NCBI GenBank assembly: GCA_030433805.1
Contig: JARUXA010000002.1
Location: 186,001-250,000 of the forward strand
DNA length: 64,000 nt
Direction: 5' to 3'
From: Sphingomonas sp. PsM26
GTDB lineage: Bacteria > Pseudomonadota > Alphaproteobacteria > Sphingomonadales > Sphingomonadaceae
In this document: positions 51,551 through 60,445 of the stretch, one piece after another
How the letters are laid out: every line of letters begins with the position of its first letter
Position numbering within the stretch: position 1 is the stretch's first letter
Made by a program: the position numbers and the translations under genes
The notes under the pieces: model-generated
What the model saw: the letters and a program-made list of their open reading frames with translations, nothing else
The model's database searches: none
What the model was told of the DNA's origin: nothing

Positions 51551-52831
51551 TCAGCGTCGTCGAAGCAGCATCAGTCCGCCAAGGCTGAGGATCCCGGCAG
51601 CGACGAGATATACGCCGACCAGGCCAAGTCCCCCGCGCGCGGCGAGCGCCTGCGCCGCGATCGGCGCGAGTGCGCCGCCGATGATTCCACCCAGGTTGAA
51701 CGTGATCGAAACGCCCGTGTAGCGCACGCCCGGCTCGAACAGCGACGGCAGCCATCCCCCGAGCGGACCATAAGCGAACCCCATCGCAAACAGCGATGCG
51801 GCCAGCCAGACGAACACGATCCACAAGGAGCCGGACCCCAGCATCGGCCCCATCAGCAACCCCGACAGGACGCAGCCGACAAAACCCCAGCGTAGCATCC
51901 GCGTCGCCCCCGTCCGGTCCGCCAACGTACAGGCGACGATCACCCCGAGCGCGAGGAACAGGATTGCGCCGATCTCCACCCCGAGGAAGGCCTGGCGGCC
52001 ATAGCCCAAGGTCGTCGTCCCGTAGCTCAGCGCGAAGGCGGTGGTGAGGTAGAACAGCGCGAAGCAGGCGACCACGCCCGTCGTCCCAGCGACCGTCGCG
52101 CGGAGATGCGACCCGAACAGCGTCGCGATCGGGACGCGGGGCAGCGCATCGTGCGCGGCAGCTTCGCGAAACGCGGGTGTCTCCGTCAGCTTGAGGCGCA
52201 CCCAGAGGCCGAGGACGACGAGCACCGAACTCGCCAGGAACGGCAAGCGCCAGCCCCAGTCGCGAAACTGCTGATCGCTCAGAATGGTGCCGAGCAACAG
52301 AAAGAAGCCATTGGCAGCGATGAACCCGATCGGCGCGCCCAGCGGCGGGAACATGCCCCAGCGGTTCTCATGCCCTCTGGGCGCATTCTCCACCGCGAGC
52401 AGCGAGGCACCACCCCATTCGCCGCCAAGTCCCAGCCCTTGTCCAAAACGAAGGATGCACAGCAGCAACGGCGCGACCCAGCCAATCTGCGCATATCCCG
52501 GCAGGAACGCGATCGCGACGGTCGATCCGCCCATCAGCATGAGCGATGCGACCAGCGTCGACTTTCGCCCGAGGCGATCACCAAAATGCCCGAACACCGC
52601 CGCGCCGAGGGGGCGCGCAAGGAACGCTAGACCGAAGCTGGCATAGGAGGCGAGCAACTGGACGCCGGGGTCTTCGGCGGGGAAGAACAACGGCCCGAAG
52701 ACGAGCGCCGCGGCGGTCGCGTAGATGTAAAAATCGTAGAATTCGACCGACGTGCCGATCAGGCTGGCGAGCAGGATGCGGCGGGTCGATGCCGGGGCAG
52801 TCGCAGTGCCGGGCGTAGGAGCGGTCTTCAT
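51551..52831 (-). CDS. MFS transporter, metabolite:H+ symporter (MHS) type
   Basis: 426 aa, 12 membrane segments. The first region SLIGTSVEFYDFYIYATAAALVF and motif A FGHFGDRLGRKSTL are hallmarks of the MHS subfamily (citrate, alpha-ketoglutarate, proline/betaine, shikimate symporters). RFGQGLGLGGEWGGA in TM4-5 is also typical. Such proteins import carboxylates or amino-acid-like solutes with protons. The ATG at 52831 is preferred to one 48 bases upstream. It heads the minus-strand group with DUF3182 and the hydrolase, though 164 bases separate it from DUF3182. Confidence 0.9.
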   Translation of the reverse strand: MKTAPTPGTATAPASTRRILLASLIGTSVEFYDFYIYATAAALVFGPLFFPAEDPGVQLLASYASFGLAFLARPLGAAVFGHFGDRLGRKSTLVASLMLMGGSTVAIAFLPGYAQIGWVAPLLLCILRFGQGLGLGGEWGGASLLAVENAPRGHENRWGMFPPLGAPIGFIAANGFFLLLGTILSDQQFRDWGWRLPFLASSVLVVLGLWVRLKLTETPAFREAAAHDALPRVPIATLFGSHLRATVAGTTGVVACFALFYLTTAFALSYGTTTLGYGRQAFLGVEIGAILFLALGVIVACTLADRTGATRMLRWGFVGCVLSGLLMGPMLGSGSLWIVFVWLAASLFAMGFAYGPLGGWLPSLFEPGVRYTGVSITFNLGGIIGGALAPIAAQALAARGGLGLVGVYLVAAGILSLGGLMLLRRR

Positions 52832-53264
52832 TTGCAAGGGTCTACCGTGCCAAATGAACCGTGTCGAAGATCGTTGCACTGCAGTGATGACCTAGCATCT
52901 GGCGGCGCGGGGCGTTTGCGACGATGCCCGAACACCGAGACTGCTTGCGTCCATCTTCCGATCGCATCGTCAACGGTATGCCTTCTGACGAGGCATGTTC
53001 GTTGCGCGCAGATTGCAGCAAGATTTATTGTTTGTCGCGGAGGGGGCGACGGCGGGGCCGCAATGGGGGAGGGCCGAACTCCATACCCGCTGCCGCCACC
53101 GCGCGCGTATCGCTTGAGAACGCCAGATAGGGACCAATTTAATACCATCGTCCATCTGGATGATTGAATTACTTAAATTAAATTATTAATAGTCGTTTGA
53201 AGCAGGTTCGGCGCTACGCCGACCGCACTGGACGGGGATGGTCTATGCAAGTGGTTCGACGCAC
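52832..53264. other. Intergenic region with AT-rich block before the fructokinase
   Basis: About 430 bases between divergent genes; no coding signal. A markedly AT-rich run at 53163-53193 (ATTGAATTACTTAAATTAAA and following) is a good candidate for promoter or UP-element DNA of the fructokinase gene. Nothing else recognised. Confidence 0.45.
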
Positions 53265-54200
53265 ATGAGTTCCGTATTGGAGGTCCAGGAAGCGGAAGCC
53301 CGTTCGGCGTCGGGGATGCTGCGCGCCGGGATCGAGCTTGGGGGAACCAAGTGCGTCTGCACGCTCGGGTATGAAGACGGAGACGTTCTCGACCAGACCA
53401 CCGTCCCCACCCTGCATCCCGACGAGACCCTGCCGGTGATCGTCGCGATCCTGCAGAGATGGTGGGACACGCATGGCTTCGCTGCGCTCGGTATTGCATC
53501 GTTTGGGCCGATCGAACTGAACCCTGAGTCGGACCACTATGGGCAGATCGGCGCGACGACGAAGGCCGGCTGGGCAGGAACCGACGTTCGCGGCATCTTG
53601 TCGGCGCCGTTCGACGTCCCGACCGGGTTCGACACGGACGTCAACGGCGCTGCGCTTGCCGAAATGGCGTGGGGTTGCGCGGTCGGGATGGACGACTTCG
53701 CCTATGTCACCGTGGGGACCGGAATCGGTGTAGGCCTCGTCGTGCACGGCCTGCCGACGCGCGGGATCGGGCACAGCGAACTTGGTCACATCCGCGTTCC
53801 GCGCTTGCCGGACGACCGCGTCCCAAGCTTCTGCCGCTTCCACGATGATTGCGTCGAGGGGCTGGCGTCCGGGTCGGCGCTCGCATTACGGCTGGCAGGG
53901 CGATCCGCTGCCAACATTCCCGCCGACGATCCGGTATGGGAGCCGATGGTGCATACGCTCGCCGTTCTGTGCCACACGCTGGTTTGTGCGACCGGACCGC
54001 ATCGGATCGCGATCGGGGGCGGGGTTGTTACCGGCCAGCCGCATCTGCTCGCGCGGATCGAGGCAACGCTTGTTGCCAGCCTCAACGGCTATATGCGGTT
54101 GCCAGCGAAAGGTCCGTATGTGGTAGCACCCGCGCTCGGTGACAAAGCGGGGCCGCTAGGGTCCATCGCGGTCGCCAACCTCGCGCTCGCTACCGCTTGA
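53265..54200 (+). CDS. ROK-family fructokinase
   Basis: 311 aa. The ATP-binding start AGIELGGTKCVCTLG is followed by ASFGPIELNP, TTKAGWAGTDVRG and the sugar-binding DTDVNGAALAEMAWG with catalytic Asp. The zinc-motif region GHSELGHIRVPR...FCRFHDDCVEGLASG keeps His and two Cys of the ROK consensus. It phosphorylates fructose (possibly mannose) to the 6-phosphate. The ATG at 53265 fits the family; another at 53238 would add nine residues. Its position beside the trehalose genes suggests sugar or compatible-solute metabolism. Confidence 0.92.
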   Translation: MSSVLEVQEAEARSASGMLRAGIELGGTKCVCTLGYEDGDVLDQTTVPTLHPDETLPVIVAILQRWWDTHGFAALGIASFGPIELNPESDHYGQIGATTKAGWAGTDVRGILSAPFDVPTGFDTDVNGAALAEMAWGCAVGMDDFAYVTVGTGIGVGLVVHGLPTRGIGHSELGHIRVPRLPDDRVPSFCRFHDDCVEGLASGSALALRLAGRSAANIPADDPVWEPMVHTLAVLCHTLVCATGPHRIAIGGGVVTGQPHLLARIEATLVASLNGYMRLPAKGPYVVAPALGDKAGPLGSIAVANLALATA

Positions 54201-54211
54201 TCCTTGCGCTG

Positions 54212-54234
54212 CGCGCGCGTCATCGACGCGCGCG
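54212..54234. terminator. GC-rich hairpin between converging fructokinase and otsA
   Basis: Ten-bp perfect stem (CGCGCGCGTC at 54212-54221 with 54225-54234) and three-base loop, 11 bases after the fructokinase stop. No T-run follows on either strand, so its role as a terminator is tentative. Confidence 0.4.
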
Positions 54235-54446
54235 TGTAGCGTTGTGGGAACGCCGCACAGGGCGGCAAGCGGCTGACTCCAGGACCGCGTGTCAGGACGA
54301 AGGCGCGTTGGACGCTGTCTGGCTTGTCCCTGCCGACGGACCAGAGCGTCGCGCCGCATGCATCGCGGCTTTCGCATCGGTTTGTACGGGGTTTGGCATA
54401 ATCGACCGGTGGTCTGCATAAGACCACCGGCGATTTTGACGCCCCG

Positions 54447-55844
54447 TCAGGCGGCGGCGGACGTCGCGTCCGCATCGGTCGCCATCAGCGCCCCCAGGAA
54501 CGTCTCGCGCCACCAGTTGATATCCTGCTGCTCGATCGAGTCCATGCACGCGCGCCAGCGCCGAATCCGCTCGTCGCGGTCCATGCGCAACGCCTTCTGA
54601 ATCGCGTCCGCCATCTCCTCTGCGCTATACGGGTTGACCAGCAGCGCCTCGGTCAATTGTGCGGCGGCACCGGCGAAACGCGAGAGGATCAGCACGCCTG
54701 GGTCTTCCGGGTCCTGTGCCGCGATATATTCCTTGGCGACGAGGTTCATCCCGTCCCGCAGCGGCGTGACCAGCCCGATCTTCGACGCCCGGTAGATCCC
54801 CGCCAGGGTATCGCGGCCATAGCCCTGGTTGACGTAGCGGATCGGCACCCAGTCGACGTCGGCATAGGCGCCGTTGATCCGTCCCGACAGGCTTTCAAGC
54901 GTGTTGCGGATCCGCTGATAGCTGCCCACCGCGCCACGCGAGGGTGGTGCGATCTGCAACAGGAACACTTCCTTGCGTTCCTCCGGGTGCTCGACGAGGA
55001 ACCGTTCGTAGCCGAGGAAGCGCTCTTCGAGGCCCTTGGAATAGTCCAGCCGGTCGACGCCGACGATCATGTCGCGGCCGTCCGCGCTGTCGCGCATCCG
55101 GCGATAGGTCAGCCGCGCGACGACGCTACGCGCCTGCTCGGCGAATTCGGGCGCGTCGATCCCGATCGGGCAGGCGAGGACGCGGACGCTGCGATCGCCG
55201 AGCGTGACGACGCCGTCCGCGATCGTCGCGCCCATTTCAAGCCGCGCGAAATCGAGGAAGCTCTCGAGCCATTCCTCGGTGTGGAAACCGATCACGTCAT
55301 AGGCGAACAGACGTCGGACGAGTTCCTGCGCTTCGGGGAGGATCGACAGCAGCCGACGCGGCGGCCACGGAATGTGGAGGAAGAAGCCGATCCGGTTGTC
55401 GCACCCGCGCTTGCGCAACTCGTCGCCGAGCGGGAACATGTGGTAATCCTGGATCCACACGACGTCTTCGGCCTCGATCAGCGGCTGGACGGTGTCGGCG
55501 AAACGTTCGTTGACGCGCTGATAGCCTCCCGCAAAATCGCGTTCATATTCAGCGAGATCTACGCGGTAGTGGAATAACGGCCACAATGTGCGGTTGGCGT
55601 AGCCGTTATAATATTCATCGATGTCCTGGTCTTCCAGGTCGATCGTCGCGGTGGTCACGCCATCGTTGCGATGGAAGTTGATGTCGCCGGTGAAATGGTC
55701 GGTGCGTTCGCCCGACCAGCCGAACCAGACGCCGCGATATTGCCGAAGTGCGGATTGCAAGGCGACCGCGAGGCCACCCTGCGCGCCCGATTCCGACCCT
55801 TTGGGGGCGGAAACGCGATTTGAGATAATAACCAGCCGTGTCAT
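54447..55844 (-). CDS. otsA: Trehalose-6-phosphate synthase
   Basis: 465 aa GT20 glycosyltransferase. It joins glucose from UDP-glucose to glucose-6-phosphate. Conserved pieces are SNRVSAPKGSESGAQGGLAVAL (donor loop), WIQDYHMFPLGDELR, FFLHIPWPP, VDRLDYSKGLEERFLGYERF and TPLRDGMNLVAKEYIA, all intact. The ATG at 55844 overlaps the stop of the GH15 gene by four bases. It is the last gene of the operon otsB-GH15-otsA, read leftwards. Confidence 0.96.
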   Translation of the reverse strand: MTRLVIISNRVSAPKGSESGAQGGLAVALQSALRQYRGVWFGWSGERTDHFTGDINFHRNDGVTTATIDLEDQDIDEYYNGYANRTLWPLFHYRVDLAEYERDFAGGYQRVNERFADTVQPLIEAEDVVWIQDYHMFPLGDELRKRGCDNRIGFFLHIPWPPRRLLSILPEAQELVRRLFAYDVIGFHTEEWLESFLDFARLEMGATIADGVVTLGDRSVRVLACPIGIDAPEFAEQARSVVARLTYRRMRDSADGRDMIVGVDRLDYSKGLEERFLGYERFLVEHPEERKEVFLLQIAPPSRGAVGSYQRIRNTLESLSGRINGAYADVDWVPIRYVNQGYGRDTLAGIYRASKIGLVTPLRDGMNLVAKEYIAAQDPEDPGVLILSRFAGAAAQLTEALLVNPYSAEEMADAIQKALRMDRDERIRRWRACMDSIEQQDINWWRETFLGALMATDADATSAAA

Positions 55845-57622
55845 CGGATTGAGCTCCACGGTTTGCTCAGCAAGGCGGCACAATTGATCATGCCGACGAG
55901 CGAATAGGTTTGGGGATAATTGCCCCACAATTCACCGGTTTCCGGCTCGATGTCCTCGGACAACAGGCCGGCAGCGGTCCGGCGGGCGAGCATTTCCTCG
56001 AACAACGCGCGGGCATCCTCGCTGCGGCCGGTGAAGTGCAGCGCTTCGATCAGCCAGAAGGTGCAGACGTTGAAGGCGGTTTCGGGCATCCCGAAATCGT
56101 CCTCGATCGCATAGCGCAGCATGAACGACCCACGGCGCAGACCCGCTTCGGCTGCGTTGAGCGTGTCGATGAAACGCGGATCCTCGGGTTCGAGGAAGCG
56201 CAGGTCGAGCAATTGCAACAGGCTCGCGTCGAGATCGTCACCCGAAAAAGTAGCCGACATACGCCTGGTTTCAGGCCGCCAGGCAGCGGTTTCGATCCGT
56301 TCGCGGATGGTTTTGGCGCGGTCTTGCCACAAAATAGCACGTTCGGTCAGCCCGAGCTTGTGCGCGGCATTCGCAAGCCGGTCGCACGCCGCCCAGCACA
56401 TAGCCGATGAGTAAGTATGGACGCTCTGGCGCGTGCGCAACTCCCACAAGCCGGCGTCGGGCTGGTCGTAGTTCGCCCAGGCACGTTCGCCGACATGTTC
56501 GAGCGATTCGAAATCCTCCATCCCCGCGAGGCGGAAGAGGCGGGTGTCGAAGAAGGCGTGGACGCTGCACAACACGATCTGGCCGTAGGCGTCGTGCTGG
56601 ATCTGCTCATACGCCTGGTTGCCGACGCGGACCGGGCCCATGCCGCGATAGCCAGGAAGCGCAGGTTCCTCGCGCTCCTCTAGCTGCGCCTCGCCGAGGA
56701 CGCCGTATAGCGGCTGGATGTGGCCACCCGCGGCGGCATCGACGATGTTGCGCAGATATCCGAGATAGCCTTCGAGCACGTCGAGCGCGCCGAGGCGGTT
56801 GAGCGCCTGCACCGTATAATAAGCGTCGCGCACCCAGCAGTAGCGATAGTCCCAGTTGCGCTGCGATCCGGCATGTTCGGGGATCGACGTCGTCATCGCG
56901 GCGACGATCGCGCCGGTTTCCTCATGCTGACACAGCTTGAGCGTGATCGCCGAGCGGATCACCACGTCCTGCCATTCGAGCGGGACGGCGAGACCGCGGA
57001 CCCATTCCTGCCAATGCGATGTGGTCTTTGCGAGCATCGCGTCGAGCGTCTCGGCGAGGTCGCCCGCGAAACTCTCATCCGGGCCGAGGAAGAAGTGCAA
57101 TGGACGCTCGACCCGGAAGGCGAGCTCGTTCTGGATCATGCCGACCGGCGCGGTCGTGCTGAGGCGCAGCGCCATCGTCTCGAGCAGGAAGCGGATGTGG
57201 TTCGATCCGCCGATCTTCTCGTTGCACGTGCCGCCCCAGCCGCAGGTCGGGCGAAGCTGGATGCGGACGCGCGGGCTGCCCGCGACCGGACGGATGATGC
57301 GCGCGAAGGACACCGGGCGATAACTGCGCCCGTTGCTGATGAAGCGCGGGCAGAAATCGATCACCTCGATCGCATTGCCTGCGGTGTCGGTGTGGCGCGT
57401 GATCAGGATCGGGGTGTTGCGGATGTAATGCTGTTCGACCGAGACGCTGTTCTCGATCGCGATCCCCCAATAGCCGCGTTCCGGCTCGTCGCCGCCGAGG
57501 AGCGCGGAGAACAGCGGGTCGCCGTCGATCCGGGGGACACAGCCCCAGACGAAGCTGCCCGCACGGTCGACGAGCGCGCTGACCTGGCAATTGCCGATCG
57601 GCCAGAGATCCAACGAACTCAT
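55841..57622 (-). CDS. GH15 family glucoamylase/trehalase-like hydrolase
   Basis: 593 aa, no signal peptide, so cytosolic. The N-terminal beta-sandwich starts at SLDLWPIGNCQVSALVDRAGSFVWGCVPR and the (alpha/alpha)6 barrel contains EHAGSQRNWDYRYCWVRDAYYTVQAL, the GH15 substrate and acid region, with EEREEPALPGYRGMGPVRVGN and SEDIEPETGELWGNYPQTYSLVGMI holding the catalytic glutamates. GH15 proteins beside otsAB in actinobacteria and others are trehalases or act on alpha-glucans. Stop/start overlaps of four bases tie it to both neighbours. Whether it hydrolyses trehalose here is inference. Confidence 0.92.
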   Translation of the reverse strand: MSSLDLWPIGNCQVSALVDRAGSFVWGCVPRIDGDPLFSALLGGDEPERGYWGIAIENSVSVEQHYIRNTPILITRHTDTAGNAIEVIDFCPRFISNGRSYRPVSFARIIRPVAGSPRVRIQLRPTCGWGGTCNEKIGGSNHIRFLLETMALRLSTTAPVGMIQNELAFRVERPLHFFLGPDESFAGDLAETLDAMLAKTTSHWQEWVRGLAVPLEWQDVVIRSAITLKLCQHEETGAIVAAMTTSIPEHAGSQRNWDYRYCWVRDAYYTVQALNRLGALDVLEGYLGYLRNIVDAAAGGHIQPLYGVLGEAQLEEREEPALPGYRGMGPVRVGNQAYEQIQHDAYGQIVLCSVHAFFDTRLFRLAGMEDFESLEHVGERAWANYDQPDAGLWELRTRQSVHTYSSAMCWAACDRLANAAHKLGLTERAILWQDRAKTIRERIETAAWRPETRRMSATFSGDDLDASLLQLLDLRFLEPEDPRFIDTLNAAEAGLRRGSFMLRYAIEDDFGMPETAFNVCTFWLIEALHFTGRSEDARALFEEMLARRTAAGLLSEDIEPETGELWGNYPQTYSLVGMINCAALLSKPWSSIR

Positions 57623-58371
57623 GCTGTCACCTCGCAAGCCTGTTCGAGCCAAGCAAGCGTCGCGTCGACATTGGGAAGGCGATAGCGTGCGCTGCTATCG
57701 CGGGGGGCGCCGATCAGGATGCCTGCACCGCCGAGGTCGGTCGCGGCGACCATTGCGGGCTCGTCGGTATCGTCGTCGCCGAGGAACACCGGTGTGAAGC
57801 CCGCCATTGGTGGCGATGCCATCAGCCGTCGCAGCGCCGACCCCTTGTCGCCGCCGCCGACGCGGAGCTCGACCATCATCTTGCCCGTCTGGAGATGCAG
57901 CGCGGTTTCATCGGCCAGCGTCCGCGCGAGCGCGTGCGCTTGCGGTTCCATCGCGGGGGCACCGCGATAGTGCAGGGCCGCGCCAAAGGGCTTTTCCTCG
58001 ACCAGCAGGCCAGGTGTTGTTTTTGCAAAATCTTTCATTGTGTTCAGAATACGATCGAGAGCGGCGAGTCGTTCCGGCAGCGAACGCATTCCGTCGTGCG
58101 TTTGCACCTCAAGGCCGTGACTTCCCGCGATCGTGATCGGAAGCGGGCCGAACATGGCAAGAATGCCATCGACCGATCGGCCGCTGATGATCGCGACGCG
58201 GTTGTCGAGTTTCGTCCGGAGCCGGTCGAGCAGGCTGGCGAGCCGGTCGTCGACGCTGACCAGTTCGGGGCGCGCGGCAAGCTCGACGAGCGTGCCGTCG
58301 AAATCGAGGAACAGCGCCGCGCCACGCAACAGCGTGACGGGCGGGAGCGAATCCGGGGAGGGGGTCGTCAT
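57619..58371 (-). CDS. otsB: Trehalose-6-phosphate phosphatase
   Basis: 250 aa HAD-superfamily phosphatase. Motif I is DFDGTLVE (nucleophile Asp23, Asp25), motif II AIISGRSVDGI, and motif IV GDDDTDEPA near 200; the cap carries the OtsB-type EEKPFGAALHYRGAP. It dephosphorylates trehalose-6-phosphate. The ATG at 58371 lies 62 bases downstream of the 12-G run on the transcribed strand's upstream side. It opens the operon, and its stop overlaps the GH15 start (ATGA). Confidence 0.95.
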   Translation of the reverse strand: MTTPSPDSLPPVTLLRGAALFLDFDGTLVELAARPELVSVDDRLASLLDRLRTKLDNRVAIISGRSVDGILAMFGPLPITIAGSHGLEVQTHDGMRSLPERLAALDRILNTMKDFAKTTPGLLVEEKPFGAALHYRGAPAMEPQAHALARTLADETALHLQTGKMMVELRVGGGDKGSALRRLMASPPMAGFTPVFLGDDDTDEPAMVAATDLGGAGILIGAPRDSSARYRLPNVDATLAWLEQACEVTA

Positions 58372-58677
58372 GCGCGCCCGATAGCAAGGCGGGGGGGCTG
58401 GCGTCACCCCAAACCACCGTCGTTGCTTCAGCGGGGGGGGGGGGCTGTGAACCCTACACCCAGCGTCACCCTGAACGCGTTTCAGGGTCCACCGCGGATC
58501 ACGTCCGGTCTGTGCCCGCTGCATGGTGGATGCTGAAACTAGTTCAGCATGACGACGGTTGGGATAGGCTCGGGCTTGGTGGTGAAGCCATGAAAGCGAG
58601 CGACCGCTCTCGCCCACAAGCGGACAGTCAGGGCGCGGGCGTCGGCCAGCACATGAAGCGGGCGTTCTCGCCCGAGT
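58372..58677. other. Region upstream of otsB with G-run and palindromes
   Basis: About 305 bases without a gene. It holds a run of 12 G at 58433-58444 and the paired palindrome at 58464-58554. The otsB promoter must be here or further upstream. Confidence 0.6.
58464..58554. repeat. Paired palindromic repeat with CGTCA...TCCA flanks, copy 2
   Basis: Arms at 58464-58492 and 58526-58554, 29 bases each, facing each other. Aligned, both read CGTCA, stem-loop, TCCAC. The stems are CCCTGAA/TTCAGGG in one and TGCTGAA/TTCAGCA in the other, so paired bases change together. Confidence 0.8.
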
Positions 58678-58953
58678 TCATACCCCCACCTCAAAACCGG
58701 GGAGTTGTCGCAGCCGTTCGAGCGCCGCGTCTTCACCGGTCGCCAGTTGCGGGAACGCCACCCGTGTCTGTCCGGTATCGTCGTTTAGAAGCCACCAAAC
58801 GTCCGCTCCCCAAGGGCCGCTGTCGTTTGTCTCGACATAGACCGAAGCAAGGTCAGTCATCCTGATGCGCTGCTCCGCCTGCTTGGGTGCTCGGCAGATA
58901 ATCTCATCATCCGCCGTAACCTTGACGACGAACTGCGCTTCCGGGTGCTTCAT
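58678..58953 (-). CDS. Hypothetical protein
   Basis: 91 aa, no signal or membrane segment. The sequence FVVKVTADDEIICRAPKQAEQRI leads to a Trp-rich middle (GPWGADVWWLLNDDTGQTRVAFPQLATGEDAALERLRQLPGF), which looks like a complete small beta-rich domain with a C-terminal helix. Similar short proteins of unknown function are found in several proteobacteria, but I cannot name a family. The ATG at 58953 is the only good start. It is the rightmost gene of the ordinary-GC part before the lower-GC island. Confidence 0.68.
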   Translation of the reverse strand: MKHPEAQFVVKVTADDEIICRAPKQAEQRIRMTDLASVYVETNDSGPWGADVWWLLNDDTGQTRVAFPQLATGEDAALERLRQLPGFEVGV

Positions 58954-59118
58954 GCGGCGATGCTGCTCTGTTTGCAGGTCGGGCGCAATGACCGCTTCCC
59001 ACCAGATTCGGACATCGGCGCGCAGGATGACTCAACCTCACCGACAACCGCGCCTTCGCTTCTAACGATGGGTACCCTGCTGTATTAAGACGTACCTCGC
59101 CGAATGCCGCTTCGAAAA

Positions 59119-59790
59119 TTAGTATTGGTCCCGCAATATGCTAGGAATATTTGGCAGTTCTTTGGCGGATTGTGCACGCTCCATTTCGGCGATAACTGGC
59201 TGATACTTATCTCTAATCTTTTTCGCCGCTGACGAGGGACCGAGCTTCGCATATTTGCGGACTCCATCAACGCGATGCCGAACAACTTGCGCTATCGGAA
59301 GAAGCGGCTCCAGTCTGGCTACCCTATCAGGCCAATTACCTACGTGTTCAGGGTCCAAAGTTTGAACGATAAGTGGCGCCGCGATGCGCTGGACGGCGAT
59401 CGCAGAATATATTGCGCCGTCGGTCAGCTCTGAACGCACCTGAAGCACCGCAAGCGCATCTCGCAAGGTAATGGCGTTCTCGTGGATTTGCCTAAACGAC
59501 TGATGACTTTCTAGAAATGGGAAGCCTCCATTCGCCAAGGTTATGGCTAACTCGTGATAGGCTAGAATTTGGTCTACTGCGGAACAGACCTCTCTAATTA
59601 CGTCCCGGCGTGCCTTCGCCTCCTTCCTCCTCCGAAACCAGCCCTCCAGCAGAGCAATTACTACCGCTACAAGTGCGATAAGAGCTGCGACGCCTGTCGC
59701 GATAGCTGACCACGCGCTCCAGTACGTACCGCAGTCTGTACTTAGGATTGCGCTGCGAGTGCAGATTTCTAACGGGAAATTTTTCCACAT
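59119..59790 (-). CDS. Hypothetical single-pass membrane protein
   Basis: 223 aa. An N-terminal segment with two Cys (ICTRSAILSTDCGTYWSAW) precedes one strong membrane helix (IATGVAALIALVAVVIALLEGWF, about 26-48). The rest is a basic linker (RRRKEAKARRDV) and a long helical cytosolic domain. The architecture, a single helix then a helical bundle, recalls small phage-defence or stress membrane proteins but no domain is recognised. The gene has clearly lower GC and many A/T-ending codons compared with its neighbours. The ATG at 59790 is used; a longer frame is open upstream. Confidence 0.65.
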   Translation of the reverse strand: MWKNFPLEICTRSAILSTDCGTYWSAWSAIATGVAALIALVAVVIALLEGWFRRRKEAKARRDVIREVCSAVDQILAYHELAITLANGGFPFLESHQSFRQIHENAITLRDALAVLQVRSELTDGAIYSAIAVQRIAAPLIVQTLDPEHVGNWPDRVARLEPLLPIAQVVRHRVDGVRKYAKLGPSSAAKKIRDKYQPVIAEMERAQSAKELPNIPSILRDQY

Positions 59791-59927
59791 ATTTGACGAG
59801 GCCCCTTCGATATAACCGCTCACCGTGTCCGGTAGACGAAATCTCGTTACCGATACCACATCCGAACGTCCGATGCCGCCCAGTTGCGGACGTTGACGAT
59901 GCCTCGGAGTGGCCGTCATAAGCGGGT

Positions 59928-60281
59928 ATGCGGATCGAACTTGAGGACGGCTGGAGCCAAGAAGCGCTGAACCTTGTGGTAACGGTTGGCAACACTTCCT
60001 TCCGCCTCAACGGTTGTTACAAAGACCATCTGCCCTACGAGCTAACTGAGTTCGCAAATGCGTTAGAACGTGGCGAACAGTTTGCTCCTGAACTTGGTTA
60101 CGAGCCAGCTTTCAATGTTGGCTTCGTCAGTCGCAACTATCGAGCGTCGTTGTTCAAACCTCGGTTCCGTAGCCGTTGGCTTTGGTGGATGGGTTCAACA
60201 AAGGTCCAATCCGAGCTAGAACCAGTAGAAGGTGCGGTCAGCTATCTGCGTGAGTTAGCGGATCGGCTGAGCGGCAGCTAA
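59928..60281 (+). CDS. Hypothetical protein of the lower-GC island
   Basis: 117 aa, no signal peptide. RIELEDGWSQEALNLVVTVGNTSFRLNGCYKDHLP suggests a small alpha+beta fold; a Trp-rich stretch (SRWLWWMGSTKV) follows. No family recognised. The ATG at 59928 directly begins the domain. It is divergent from the membrane protein gene at 59119-59790. Codon use is again less GC-rich than in the surrounding chromosome, suggesting horizontal origin. Confidence 0.6.
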   Translation: MRIELEDGWSQEALNLVVTVGNTSFRLNGCYKDHLPYELTEFANALERGEQFAPELGYEPAFNVGFVSRNYRASLFKPRFRSRWLWWMGSTKVQSELEPVEGAVSYLRELADRLSGS

Positions 60282-60445
60282 CCACCACCTCTTGCCGTCC
60301 AGACCCTTCACAGGCGTCCATTGTTCCCGAAAGCCAACTGGCAGCTTTCGGGTGGGAAATCTGCTAGTCCGCTCCCGCCCACTTCCGGACCTTCGATGCT
60401 TAGGGCATTCTGCCCAAAAGAGGACAATGAGAGCAGCGGATTATC

